A stretch of 64,000 nucleotides of DNA. It comes from Voacanga thouarsii (Eukaryota > Streptophyta > Magnoliopsida > Gentianales > Apocynaceae). Below are positions 13,220-24,787 of the stretch, piece after piece. The first letter of the stretch is position 1, and every line of letters starts with the position of its first letter. The position numbers were made by a program, and so were the translations under genes. The stretch spans positions 186,001 through 250,000 of the forward strand of contig JANUWF010002353.1 of NCBI GenBank assembly GCA_026120185.1, given 5' to 3'. Below the pieces are notes generated by a model. That model was not told the origin of the DNA, searched no databases, and worked only from the letters and a program-made list of their open reading frames with translations.

Positions 13220-14023
13220 CTACACAAAAAGATTCAAAAGCTTTGGTTCTTTTCCACCTACTATGTTAATGTCATCGTAACCGCTGCTTTCGTAATTCGC
13301 TGACACGTCCGACACCTCTTCCGATGAGCCAAACGACGCCGGAGAGAAGTTCCGATCCCATGAGTGAGGGTGAGATTCCATTACGATATGACTATCGGAT
13401 CCGTGCATGAACAATGGGTTGGATTTTGCATACTGGTTTTGAACTCTCCACCAGCCGGTACCTAATGCTTCTGACGCCTCATCGGAGTCCGAACTCATAA
13501 TTCCAACACCAAATACTGGCCGCAAATTGCCTCCGGCGAGAACTGTCTCGACCGCCGCTTGGCAGACGTGCCAGTTTCCGGTGGATAGTAGTCCTACCGC
13601 TCCATTCACCGGATTCACTGTACGGCCACATGCTTCGTAGAGTAAGGACTGAAACAGAGCTGTAAACAACAAAAGCAAAATAAAACCTCAGTAGAATCAG
13701 ACCACAACCTAATCGGTGAATGATTCAGCAATCAGATTTGCAGCTATATTTTGCGGCAACAGAATCAAGGGGGAAAACAATTGGGCAAATGAAGCACTCG
13801 AGTAAGGCACAAGAGATTTGTATGATGATAAGGTTATACCAGGTTTCTTACTGTCAGGGACACCGGAGATGAAGGCCATGAGATCGCTGCGGCCGAAGAA
13901 CTTGGAGACGAAGAGGGTGGCATTTCCTTGGGCTTGAGGACTATCGATCCAGTCCAAACAAGGCCTAAGGGAGCATTTTTCGCTGCATCCTCTTCGCAGA
14001 ACTCTGCAACCATTGCAGCTCAT
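13220..14023 (-). CDS. LBD37/38/39-like: Class II LOB-domain transcription factor, LBD37/38/39 type
   Basis: Exon 1 is 14023-13840 and exon 2 is 13659-13220, joined in phase 1 to give 207 residues. The start is the ATG at 14023, giving MSCNGCRV as in the family; an upstream in-frame TTG is not used. The LOB zinc-finger motif CX2CX6CX3C uses C3, C6, C13 and C17. The GAS block is [17 protein letters not shown] (41-57). Exon 2 begins [20 protein letters not shown]. The C-terminus ends KLLNLFV, which with the SDEASE block points to the LBD37/38/39 clade. These are nuclear repressors of anthocyanin synthesis and nitrate-responsive genes in Arabidopsis. The protein is somewhat shorter than its Arabidopsis relatives (about 240-250). 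Residue 87 is Ser (TCC) where homologues have Trp in GLLWTGNW. The donor at 13839 (CCTG|GTATAA) restores the conserved KPALFQ. Confidence 0.92.
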
Positions 14024-14173
14024 CTTCTTCAAATGATAAGCTAATCTATCCCTCCCTTTTCTATCTGTATATTAGCTAAACTTTTTGTGTATTTCTTCTT
14101 TCTGATAGATTTCTTGGAGTCAAAGTAAGAAGAGAGAAGAGAGGATGAGCATGGGGGACTAGGGGGTGTGTGA

Positions 14174-14182
14174 TGTTATAGA
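14174..14182 (-). promoter_or_regulatory. Possible TATA element of the LBD gene
   Basis: On the minus strand CTATAACAT lies about 150 bases upstream of the LBD start codon, followed by pyrimidine-rich leader sequence. This is a weak match and only position supports it. Confidence 0.25.
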
Positions 14183-14189
14183 GGGGTTG

Positions 14190-15375
14190 GGTTGGGGTTT
14201 AGGAAAAAGTAACCATGGTTAAGTGCTTTGCCTTTTTCCTTGCCTGCGACAATTGGATTGCGATTTTTATACACTCCTCTTTATTAGGTGATTTTTCATC
14301 CCTGATGTGATGAGAGGATTCCAACCCACTGCATACTCTATCCTCAAAATTTTCTGCCGTCGGGTGAATTTACACATTCATCCTTTTGGATTAGTTATTG
14401 AATATTTTATACTTAATTTAAAATTTCAAGAAATAAATTAAGAACAAATTTTAAAAATTAATATTAAAAAATAAATTATATTATTTCAAACTAATGATAA
14501 AAAAAAACTTTATAAATACTGATACTTTCGCGTGAAATTATAAATTCGATTTCTAATCTTACAGTATATAATAAGTTATATTTTTTCAACATATTGAATT
14601 TCTAACTCTACGTTAGATAATAAATTATATATTTTTTAAATATATTAAAAAATAATATTATAATTTTTAAATAAAATAAAATAAAATTTTGAACAAATTT
14701 TAAATAATTTAGAAGTGAATCGTCTCTGAATCAAATGCTATACTTCATTCATAACTAAAAGAAATCTACAAACTCATCAATGGGTGGATTTTAATCACTT
14801 AGGTTTTAGCTTCTCGATACATTTAATGAATTAATTCTCTAATTTAAGTAATAAAATAATAACTTAATATATTAAAATTCCTTATAATATTTTTAATCGG
14901 ATTTCTATAATTGTCATCTTCATCTATATAAAAAAAAGTGAGTAATTAATTTATAAGTTGTGATGACGCATGAGGAGAATATTGTACCTTTGATCTTCCA
15001 AACTCTGGGTGCGAGCGGCCGCGCATTTCCGCGGCTATTTGGAAGGAAGAATGTCCACCGTTGGATTTGGATATCTTTTTCGTTTTGTCGTGTCTCTGTA
15101 CTTTACTAGACTGACAGTGGGCTCCGTATATCCCGACATCCTTTATCCTCCACCGTTGGATTTTATTAGTATTTAAATTCTTTTTCGGTTTCTGCGTAGG
15201 TACAAATTGACAGGCCTGACCTTGGGAAACTGCTAGAAAGTCTCATGGTCTAGTCTAGTCTACTCCCTAGAAGGTGGTTTTGTACTAAAAGTCATCTTCA
15301 AAAATCCCTCTCGAACACTGTCAGGAATATGCAAAAGTCGATAGGAAACATGGCCTTGGCATCAAAATTTGTGAA
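14190..15375. other. LBD upstream intergenic region
   Basis: AT-rich sequence with a more GC-rich island at about 14990-15300. The island holds two direct copies of TCCACCGTTGGATTT (15054 and 15148). I see no coding gene. Confidence 0.5.
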
Positions 15376-15379
15376 ATTT

Positions 15380-15669
15380 AATTCTTCTTTTATTTTAAAA
15401 TAATTGTTTATAAAATTTTATTTTATTTTAAAATAAATATTTATGTATATATTTTTAATGTAATTAATTTTTTATTTTATTTTTATTCATTCTAAGTTAA
15501 TTATATAATTTTTCCCCTTATTTATTAGAAAATTTCACTAACCAATAATTATCGTGTATATAATATGAGTAGAATATAAATTTTATCTAAATTATAGTAT
15601 TATTTTTAACATTTTTAATCTATGTGTAAAGAATTTCATTAATATCTTTTTTTGAAACGAAAAGAGTAT
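15380..15669. mobile_element. MITE-like repeat, family H copy 2
   Basis: Same orientation as the copy at 11648-11963. Shared blocks include TAAAATTTTATTTTATTTTAA-like left sequence and GTAGAATATAAATTTTATCTAAAT-like sequence near the right third. It ends with GAAACGAAAAGAGTA. No coding capacity. Confidence 0.6.
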
Positions 15670-15711
15670 GTACGTAGATAAGAATTGGTTTGAGATGAGT
15701 TTCATACGAAA

Positions 15712-16046
15712 ATATTCCCTCTACCCCCTTTTATTTGTTCATTTTAACTAAGATTTTTATCTCAATTTATCTGTCCCATTAACAAATTAAGACGACATTA
15801 ATTGTTATTTTTTCACAAATGCTCCTCTTTAATACAATAAGTATTGTGCACTTATCGTGAGAAATTGAAGTAAATTAAAAAATACGTACCACACATAAAA
15901 CTTTAGAATTTGATTAATCCTTAATAAAGAGATAGATTCTTTGAGAATAAAATATAAAATGTTAATAAATTAATCGAAAAATCTTATTTTTCTTAAAACT
16001 TGTGAATCAGTTAAAGTAGACAAATAAAAGGGGACGGAGGGAGTAT
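15712..16046. mobile_element. Stowaway/Mariner-type MITE, family F
   Basis: Starts TATTCCCTCTACCCCCTTTT and ends with the inverse, AAAAGGGGACGGAGGGAGTA. The terminal inverted repeat is about 25-30 bp with TA at both borders, the Tc1/Mariner pattern. The inside is AT-rich and non-coding. Confidence 0.75.
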
Positions 16047-16137
16047 TAAATATGTGAAGTTAGATGAGTCCAAAGAGAGAATATGATGTGTTGCGAGTAG
16101 ATGACAGTTTTTTAACAATGAAAAAACTTTAAAATAA

Positions 16138-16503
16138 TAATCCCTCCATCCCAAATTATTTGTCTCGTTTCTGACTTATTTTTTATTTCAAATTATTTGT
16201 CTCGGTAGGAAAATAATATTTAACATACTAAATTTATCTCCATTTAATAAGACTCTATTTTTCAAACATATTAAATAATTTCTTTTTCAACAAGCTGATT
16301 CCATGTAAATAATAGGAGAAAGAAGCAATTTGGAGTATATCAAAATTTTAAAATTTAAGTACTTCTTAATAAATAAAGAATGAATAAATACAATTTTAGA
16401 GTAAAAATAGGAGTAAATGTTTAATTAATTAAAAAATTTACTTATCTTAATATTCGTATAATCGGTGAAATAGAATAGATAATTTAAGACGAATAAAATA
16501 ATA
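16138..16503. mobile_element. Stowaway/Mariner-type MITE, family G
   Basis: The left end TAATCCCTCCATCCCAAATT is followed by ATTTGTCTCG. The right end AATTTAAGACGAATAAAATA is a weaker inverse. Boundaries on the right are approximate. Non-coding. Confidence 0.55.
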
Positions 16504-16970
16504 TATTTAAATTAAAATATAATTTTAATTTAAAATGAGATTGAAAAGTTACAATCCACGCAAACATTCAACCGAGAAGTATTCGTTTTTTAAAAAACAC
16601 ACAAGTTTAATTCTATTCAGGGAAGACAAGTAGTTCATGACCAGAGGTTGAAATTAAGAGAAGATTTCCCTTTGTATAATTATGTGGAGATATGGTTGAA
16701 CTTAGGTCAAAATTGAGTTAAAAAATTTTCTCAATTTATTTCAAGTAATTTTTATTTATTTAGAACTGTCATATACTATCAAAATATTATATTTTCTCTC
16801 TTTGACAGATAAAATTAGAAAGCGAAGGAGACGCCACTCCCTTCTGAAAATTTTTAAAAATTTTGCATTTATTTTTAAAAATAATTTCCTTAAAATATTT
16901 ATTAAAATTTTACTTTTTATCCGTTATTTTTTTTAAAATTATAATATTACTATCTTCTAATATAATCATT

Positions 16971-17248
16971 TACTCCTTCCGTCCCATAATATAAGTCGTT
17001 TGACTTAATTTCACACATATTAAGATTTTTAAAAATAAGGTCACTTTATATTTTTTCTTCTTAAAACACCCCTATTTAAATGTCTTGAAACAAGAAAAGA
17101 GAGGGGAGAGAAAGAGAAGAAAGAGAATAATAAATAAGGACAAAAATGTAAAAGCGGCTTCAAACCTTCTTGAAAAGTCCCTAACGACTTATAATTTGGG
17201 ATAGCAAAAATAACTTTAAACGACTTATATTATAGGATGGAGGGAGTA
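16971..17248. mobile_element. Stowaway-like MITE, family A copy 1
   Basis: The terminal inverted repeat is about 30 bp: TACTCCTTCCGTCCCATAAT on the left against TACTCCCTCCATCCTATAAT from the right, both followed by ATAAGTCGTT, with TA borders. The right terminal motif also appears once internally (ACGACTTATAATTTGGGA at about 17188-17205). Other copies are at 20867, 32785 and 43435. Confidence 0.85.
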
Positions 17249-17539
17249 TATATTTTGCCCCAACTTCAGAATTCCATCACACCAAACGGTCTTCTTGCTT
17301 TCCTCTTAGCTTTAGCTGATAGGGTAGAGAGTCTTTTGTGGGTGGAACAAAGTTGGTAGTTTTACTTTTAACTCTCCGTTTGAGTCAAAAATATAATGAT
17401 CAGAGCAGTAATCTTTTTAACTAAGCAACAGAGTTTTACTTTTACTACGACACCAGAAGTAGGAACTCCCACCACGACAGTAGGCCAAAATATTGCAACA
17501 ATATTTTTATGAAACCACACAAGTTCAGACTTAAACCAG

Positions 17540-17935
17540 ACTAGTTGGTTTGTTTGGTTTACAAAGGACGAGAAGAGGAAGTGGCATTTCTATTTTTAGC
17601 AAATTATTTTGTTTTGTTAGAGTAGAACGGAAGAAAATAAAAGATTTTTCATTACAGTAAATTTACATTTATTATTGTATCTACAATGTTTGCTATTTTA
17701 ATTATTTAAAAAAGTGAAGTAAAAATATTTTTGTCTTTTAATATTATTTACTTTTCAACATCTTCAAGATTGAAAGAGATTATTTACGGATGTAACGTAA
17801 AAGTTATTTCTTTTCTCAATTTACTTTCCTTTTATATTTATCTCCAACTAATTATGAAATTTTTTTACTGTTTATTTCTATATTTACTTTCTCTTCTTTT
17901 ACTTTTCATCCCAAATAAACATAGGGTAGGTGCAA
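17540..17935. mobile_element. Possible MITE with TTTGTTTGG-type ends
   Basis: The left end GTTTGTTTGGTTTACAAAGG and the right end CCCAAATAAACATAGGG are imperfect inverse sequences bounding AT-rich non-coding DNA. This end type recurs near 24274-24720 and 24788-25697. Target duplications were not resolved. Confidence 0.35.
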
Positions 17936-18279
17936 AAGAAGAAAGTATTTTAAGGTTGTAGAATCAAAATGAAAAGGAAATAGTATGGGAGGAAAATTGT
18001 GAAAACTGACTATGCCCTAGCAGTTCTGGGATGGTTGGAGTTGCATTACACAAGAGTCAATTTTATTACTCTCATTACAACATGCTTGCTAGCATAATTA
18101 TTTTTTAAATATAGACTCTCTTTGTTATTATTTTTAAATATACACCTTGCAAATTTATTAGTTATGTATATTAGGTCAAAATCACTAATTTCTATATTTA
18201 AATTTATTTTAAAGAATATAGAACTTTAATAACTTAATAAAATAATTATTTTGATACGACTTTTAAAATATTGAATTTA

Positions 18280-18545
18280 TTACTATCTCCATTTATTAAC
18301 TATTTATGTACTGAGATTAAGAATTCATAAATTTTAGATAATTTTAAAATTAAACTTTCAAAGTTAATACTTTTAATTAAATCTTTATCTACTTTGTTAA
18401 TTGGAAAGAATTGAGTCATAATGAGCGAGAAGAGAGAGATTGCAGGGAGAGATAGAGTTAAAAAAAATAATAAATTTTTATAAAACGATCTATATTGTGA
18501 AAAAAAAATCTAAAACGACTTATATTATGAAATAGAGATACTATT
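18280..18545. mobile_element. MITE, family B (diverged copy)
   Basis: The left end TTACTATCTCCATTTATTAA and the right end CGACTTATATTATGAAATAGAGATACTA are inverse-like. The right part repeats the motif CTAAAACGACTTATATT shared with the copy at 33163-33452. Confidence 0.5.
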
Positions 18546-19532
18546 ACTTATTACGAAGTCAAATTCAGATACAATTAAAGCTAGTTAGTCATGGAAATAG
18601 ATATAGTTTTACATATTTGTTTGATCAATTTGTTCAATCTTTCACGTGTCTTCCTTCCTTCATTTTTTAATTTTTTTTAATGAGTTAATCTCCCAAGAGT
18701 ACTAACAAAGGGAAAAGGCTAGAAAACCAAACCACTGCCTTCTTCTCTACTTCATTCCCTCTGAAGTTCTAATTTGTAAGTTGAACAAGTAGGAAAGAAG
18801 AATATAGCCTCCCATAAGCACGCAATGAACTTTGTACTATTCCGCCTCTTACTATGGAATTTGGGGTGCGCAAGTTGCGCGTGCGCGACAATTTTACGAG
18901 CCAGATAAAAAAATATGAAAATATAAAGTGTAAAAAATAATTACGTGTAAATTATTTTTTAATAGAATAATATTATTTTGATATTTATATAATCGTATGA
19001 AATATTTATAAAATCGTATAAATTTATACACAAGTTTCGTACCTCAACTCACTTATAGCCCGGATCGCTTACTATGATTTTGACCAACCATTCCTATCAG
19101 TTTTTTGAACCCATAGATCTAACAAGAATTTGACTAGCGTCAGAACATCAGTGTTGTTATAGTACATAGGCTCACAATCCTTTTTTTTTTTTCTTTAAAT
19201 TTTTATTAATAAGAAAATTTGCAACCATTATCTAAAGTTACACACATGACTCATATCCAAGAAATATTTAAACTCAAAATATCAATATAAAAATTTTAAC
19301 ACTAATTATCTCGCTCGAAAATAGACTATATAGTCATGGAGATAGTATGACTTTGGATCCTCTTCCACGTTCTCTCTTTCGTCATTTATTTCTTTGTTTC
19401 TCTTTTTCTTTTCCTCCAACAAAATAAACATACGGTGGGTTTATAAGAATGGGAAAGAGTGGGGGAAATTATTTTAAAATTTATCTTTGGTTCTTAAAAA
19501 AAATTTAAAATTATATTATTAATATATTCTTT

Positions 19533-19853
19533 TATACTCCCTCCGTCCTTATTTATTTTTCACAATTAATTACTTCATACAGCTTAAGAAAAATTAGTTA
19601 ATATCTTAAATTCATACAACTTTATTTATACATTCCAAAAGTATCATTAGATTTAATATTCTCCATAATTATTTTCTTACTTTATTTACTCAACTCTCTC
19701 TAAAGTTATTACATTTTTATTTTTCAAAACTATTTAATATAAGGGTATAATAGTAAAACTAACGTTAATGATACTTAAATTTTTTTAATGTAACAGATAA
19801 AAAGTGATACCAAAACTTTTTAGTTGTGACAGATAAATAAAGACTGAGTAAGT
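19533..19853. mobile_element. Stowaway-like MITE, family C copy 1
   Basis: Starts TACTCCCTCCGTCCTTATTT and ends GACAGATAAATAAAGACTGAGTAAGTA, an imperfect inverse. It aligns in reverse orientation with 34991-35313: each has a TAAATCTAA/TTAGATTTA block and a TGTATAAACAAAG-like block. Non-coding. Confidence 0.75.
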
Positions 19854-20866
19854 ATAATTTTTGTTTTCAATTCTAAATTTCTAATTCAATCTCTGGGTAG
19901 TTTCCACATGCAATGTTTAAAAGTGATTTTGGATGTAGCATTGTGGATTATCTTCTTGATTTGGGCTTTTGTTGCACACTTCTATTTCTTCTCACTTTGT
20001 TGTGGGTTAGATAGTCAGCCCATTGGACTTCAACTATTTTATTTTTTGTTGTGTTACCGAAATGGCTAAGGTTTTTCTTACGGATTGGGCTTTGAATCCA
20101 TTTCGAACTTTCCATAACATAGCCCATGGATAAGTTTATCGTATCCTTCCTGCTCCAAAATGAATGCGTTATGTAATTCTTTTTCTCCCTATTTACTTTG
20201 CTGTTTTATCTTGAAAATGTGAAATGTGTTAACAGAAGTAGGGCTTCAAATTATCTATTTTCTTTTCTGCAATACTCTTTAATATATTATTAAAAATATA
20301 ATAAACATCTATCGATTTAACAGATACATAATTCATTCTTTATCTATTACTATTACTGATTATTATGTATTTTTAGTAATATAAGAATTGATTAAATATA
20401 TCAAAAAACACGTGTCATATTTTTAGTTCAATTATTATTTTTTAATGATAGATTTAAAAGGAAGTGAAATCCAAGGTTTTAAAAATTTTAAACATTATTT
20501 ATTTTTTATTAAGAGATTATTGTTAAAATTTGTCTAAATTTTATTCACCTCCTACCTCTTAAAATTTCATAACACCATCCTTTTTTTTTTTTTTTTCCGA
20601 GTGCAAAATTTTAGTTCAATCCCTGTTATTTCTAGAGGAGATTTTCCTCTTTGGTTTTTTTTTTTTTTCCTTTTCAAGTCGCCATTAGTGCTTTAGAAGA
20701 AGCAAGCACCCGATTATTCAAGTTTCCAAGTGGACCTAGATGGAGACTCTTCGTGTTACAAAACTTCTAGATCCTTCGAAATACTCCACCTAATATAAAT
20801 ACATTTGAAAGGTGGCACACTGCAATTGCTCTAGAAAGTTGTAGTATCAAAATTAAAATAAATATT
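19854..20866. other. Intergenic, no gene seen
   Basis: Mixed AT-rich DNA with long T runs at about 20580-20597 and 20655-20669. No open frame with recognisable domains. Confidence 0.5.
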
Positions 20867-21105
20867 ATTCTCTCCATCCCAGAGTCGTTAGGGACTTTTC
20901 AAGAAGGTTTTAAAGTTACTTTTATATTTTTTGTCCTTATTTATTGTTATCTTTTCTTCTCTTTCTCTCTCCTCCCTTCTCTTGTTTTCAAAATATTTAA
21001 ATAGGAGTGTTTTAGGAAGAAAAAATATAAAGTCACTTTATTTTTAAGAATTTTAATATGTGTAAAATTAAGTCAAACAACTTATATTATGGGACGGATA
21101 GAGTA
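20867..21105. mobile_element. Stowaway-like MITE, family A copy 2 (inverted)
   Basis: Reverse orientation relative to the copy at 16971. The left end carries the GTCGTTAGGGACTTTTCAAG block and the right end is CTTATATTATGGGACGGATAGAGTA. It lacks the outermost part of one terminal repeat and is slightly shorter. Confidence 0.8.
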
Positions 21106-21675
21106 TCTTATTACACGTAAAATAAATTATAATTAAGGCTTAAATGCCCAAAGAACAATATAATTGAAAGAGTAGTCAGCCTCTTAATCTTGCTTCCATC
21201 TTAAGTGCTAATTCATTAAACCGTCTAAGCATGATTTTATAGTATATTATACAAACCCCCATAGAGAATAAGTAGAACTACATTTGTGGCTGCTACAAAC
21301 GCCATGTGTAATCCAATTCAGCTTTGTCATCTGAGGTGAGCAAAATAAGGTTCATATCATATGACTTCACTGCATTTATCATCCTTACTTGTTTTCTATT
21401 CTAAGTGGTCCTAATAAGCCACACAGCACGAGGAAAACCTTTTGGATGGTGCCACGGCACTTGCTCATTGACTAGAAGCTAGTGCATTCATCCTCCTTAG
21501 TCCATCTCATGTTTAATAGAACCCAGTACTTTCCATTTTTCACATTTCCTTTTTCTTTCGGGGAAGGTTCATATTCCTGAGTACCTCTCCCCTTTCTCTT
21601 TGAACTAGTGGAGGGAGTTGGTAACACTGTTTTTGCTTCTTTTTTTTGGTGGGTAGATAATGGATCAATTTTCCA

Positions 21676-22260
21676 TTACACCAAAATTAGAAGAAGAAGC
21701 AAAAACCTCTTCCCTTGGTACAGAAGTAGTATCAGACGAGGTTCCTCATCGATCACAGAGGATAGTAAGGGGAAAAGGGAAGGAGGAATATAATTAAAAA
21801 CCTCATAGGACTTAACCCACTTTGCTAGCTCATGAGCACAGGTATTACAACTTCTATGAACAAAAACAGACTTGCAGTTAGGTCTGCTAATGAGAATAGC
21901 TTTAGCTGCATCTGTAGCAGCCTTTTCCAACTATTCCTCTGCTAGAATACAATCATTAATAGCTTTCATCACATTCATTGAATCTCCTTTGCAAATAATT
22001 TTAGAAACATCAAGGTCATTTATTATCATGGAAGCATTTTGCGCAGCAATCGCTTTAATAGTAAAAACATCCCCATCAAAATTCTTACGTGTCCATGTCC
22101 AAAGACACTCCCCTCTATGATCCTAGAATACACATACTGAATAGTAAATCCATCATGATATATTGTATCAAAGTTTACTTCTAGGAGGCTGCCAATACTG
22201 TAGAAGTGAGTGAGAGCAAAGTTTGAGAGTCCTACTAATATTAGTATTTCAATACAACAT
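21676..22260 (-). pseudogene. LINE (non-LTR) retrotransposon 3' remnant: RNase H-like domain
   Basis: Minus-strand frames together cover the plant LINE C-terminal RNase H-like domain (RVT_3 type). They hold a VNFDTIYHDG start, a GDSMNVMKAIND block and the family hallmark CAHELAKWVKSYEVFNYIPP. The reading frame shifts and stops more than once, so nothing is encoded intact. No reverse-transcriptase part is adjacent; this is a short decayed fragment of the same group as the elements at 55480-58360. Confidence 0.75.
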
Positions 22261-22987
22261 TGCAGTATGAGCAATATGCACACTGCTTTTGCATTTAAAC
22301 ACTAAATATTTGCGATTTACAATATATATGTATTAATTAAGTACTATGTTCACAAGTTTATTACGTATGATTTTTCTAAACTAAATAATTTCTAGTAGCG
22401 TTATCATTTAGGGTTTAGGCTTGATTGTTTGTTAGGACTGTAGCCTGCCCTTTGAAGTTTGCATTTCAATACCCTTGATTAAGTTTAGCTGGCCATTCCA
22501 AAGAGCAAAGGATCAGTACTAGGAGTTAGGGGCCAACCAACTGGCAACCAGCGAAGAAATATATGGACTGGTGTTTTTTGTAATCAAAGCATAATGTCAA
22601 ATCTCACACAAAATTTTTGGCTTTGCTCTTATAAAAGTATAAACTAGAATGCATATCCCTAATGGCTCTCCTCCAAAGTCCAAGAATAATCTCTAGTAGG
22701 TTGCTACTATTCCAAATGCTGAATGTTAGTGCCGACCAACCAACCAACCAACTAAAAATGGGCAACCAAAGTTAGTTGAAACCCTCCCTTTATTTTCTAG
22801 TATTTTGCATACAAGTGGCCAGCCGTTAAAAGTATCTAATAAACACTAGTAGAATTTTCTCTAAACTAATCATGCTTGAGCAGAGAAAAAAAAATGAAAA
22901 AATGAAAGAAAATGATTGATGCCCATTAGATCCTTGAGTTATGGTATACTACTGGCTAATTACTAAATTCAAAGTCAGACCTCAGTG

Positions 22988-22990
<3 letters not shown>

Positions 22991-23066
<76 letters not shown>
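22991..23066. repeat. Compound microsatellite (AT)24(GT)14
   Basis: Perfect AT dinucleotides at 22991-23038 continue into perfect GT dinucleotides at 23039-23066. An open frame across it is purely repeat-derived. Confidence 0.97.
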
Positions 23067-23069
<3 letters not shown>

Positions 23070-24270
23070 TTGTCTAAGTGTTCAAGATCATAGTAGCTTC
23101 TGCCATTCCACGCGGATGGACGACTCATCAACCATATTGTTCCTAAACGCAAAGGTGCTTTTGAATACCTCTTATGCTTCTATTTTTTTTTTTTTTGCTT
23201 TGTTCAACTTCAAGCTGTTCAAAGTTATATGAATCGAATTTTAAAAAAAATTATCATGTAAAAAATATTTTTCATTAATAAACTACATTTTATTTATATA
23301 TTTTTGTCTTTTAACTTTTTAAATATGTATCGGATTAAATAAAATCAAATAATGAATGTCATTTTCTTTTTTTTATGCATCTAAACGCATACCAATTGTT
23401 CTCATTGAATAAATTTTTTTATAATATATTTAATTTTTATAACAAAATCAACAATTTGAACTAATATTATGTTTAATACTAGTACGGAGAGAATTTATAT
23501 TTTAAATTAGTTCCTATTATTCTATTCTAATATTTGTTTTTTTTTTTGCTAAATTAATATTTGTATTTGTTACTTTATGGAAGATGAGACGAATAAAGAA
23601 AAGTAGGGATAAGATATTTGGACTGGGGTATCGTATATCTATTACTAGTAAGTAATAGGAAAAGTATTTTGTTGAAAGCCTGAAAGGTAAGTTATATATA
23701 TATATATATATATTTATTTATTTATTTATTTATTGACATGGTGTTTAGCGAGTAGGAGCCAGGAGGACGACCAACTCAGGACAGGAGTGGGTAAATTTTG
23801 ACTTTGACTTTTCAAATTTTTGGTAAACTGTATATGCCGCGTAGTTCTTTTCAATTTTAATACGCCAAAATTGAGAAGGTCGGAGACTGTATTTGCTCTG
23901 ACGTTGTTGAAGAAAGAAAAACCCCTTTTGTAAATGAGACCGTGTTTGTTAAAAACAAAATTTGGGTTCAAAAATTAAATGAGAATTTCTTGTTTATTAG
24001 TTTATTTCAAGTCTAATACTTACAAAATTTAAGAAAAATCAAATGCTTACGAGCATATATCCTCTTTTTTTTTTTTTAATAATGTCTGTTTCCTAAATGT
24101 TTTTGTCTTTTTCTTTTTTTTTTTTGAAGTTATTAGGGTTTGATGTCTAATATTTTGATTTATGCTTTTTTTTTTTTTCAAAAGAAAGATATAACATTAA
24201 AGTGAAATATCTACACTAGCGGCAGAAGAAGGTATCTCCTCCACCCTAATAATAGTTTGATCATAACTAA
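23067..24270. other. Intergenic, simple repeats only
   Basis: Contains a (TA)n run joined to (TTTA)n at about 23692-23734 and several long T tracts. I see no gene. Confidence 0.5.
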
Positions 24271-24273
24271 CTC

Positions 24274-24720
24274 TATGTTTGGTTGTATTGTTTTATGAAA
24301 ATAAATAAAGAAGAGAAGTAAATATAAAAGTAAACGGTATATTTATTTTATTTGATTAGACATAGATAGATGTAGAAAAAAAGTAAATCAAGAGGGAAAT
24401 TACTCACCTTTCACATTAGCATTTTCTCTCCCTCCTACTTTGGAGGGATTTGGAGAGAGAAAATAATTTGGAACAATAATAATACTATTAACTCTATTTT
24501 TAATATTAAAAAATTTAACAAAATATATGATAAGAAATAAATTAATAAACTAAATTAATTATTCTCTCTCTTTTTCTATTTCTTTCCACCTCTTCTTCCC
24601 TTTATACCAAACAAAATAAAAGTAAATGCTATTACTTCTCTTAATAGAAATAAATGTACCTTTCCCCTTCCCTCGTTCCCTCCCCCTTCTCCTTCCCCTC
24701 CGCAAACTAAACATACGCTA
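24274..24720. mobile_element. Non-autonomous element with ATGTTTGG-type ends
   Basis: The left end CTATGTTTGGTTGTA and right end CAAACTAAACATACG are inverse-like. The interior is rich in pyrimidine tracts and non-coding. The same end type bounds the next element. Confidence 0.45.
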
Positions 24721-24787
24721 AAAGTTAAAAACATTAAACAATAAGTTATATTATCTGAAATTTGATGTGAAAACACAATAATGAATC

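Noticed and set aside
13851..13852. LBD splice donor at GACA|GTAAGA
   Set aside because: It is a better donor by consensus, but it deletes the conserved SKKP before ALFQSLL. The donor at 13839 restores the family sequence exactly. An alternative splice form is possible.
14024..14032. Upstream TTG extension of the LBD protein (three extra residues)
   Set aside because: Not an ATG, and relatives start at [10 protein letters not shown].
23041..23232. Open frame across the GT microsatellite
   Set aside because: Its start is repeat-derived and nothing supports translation.
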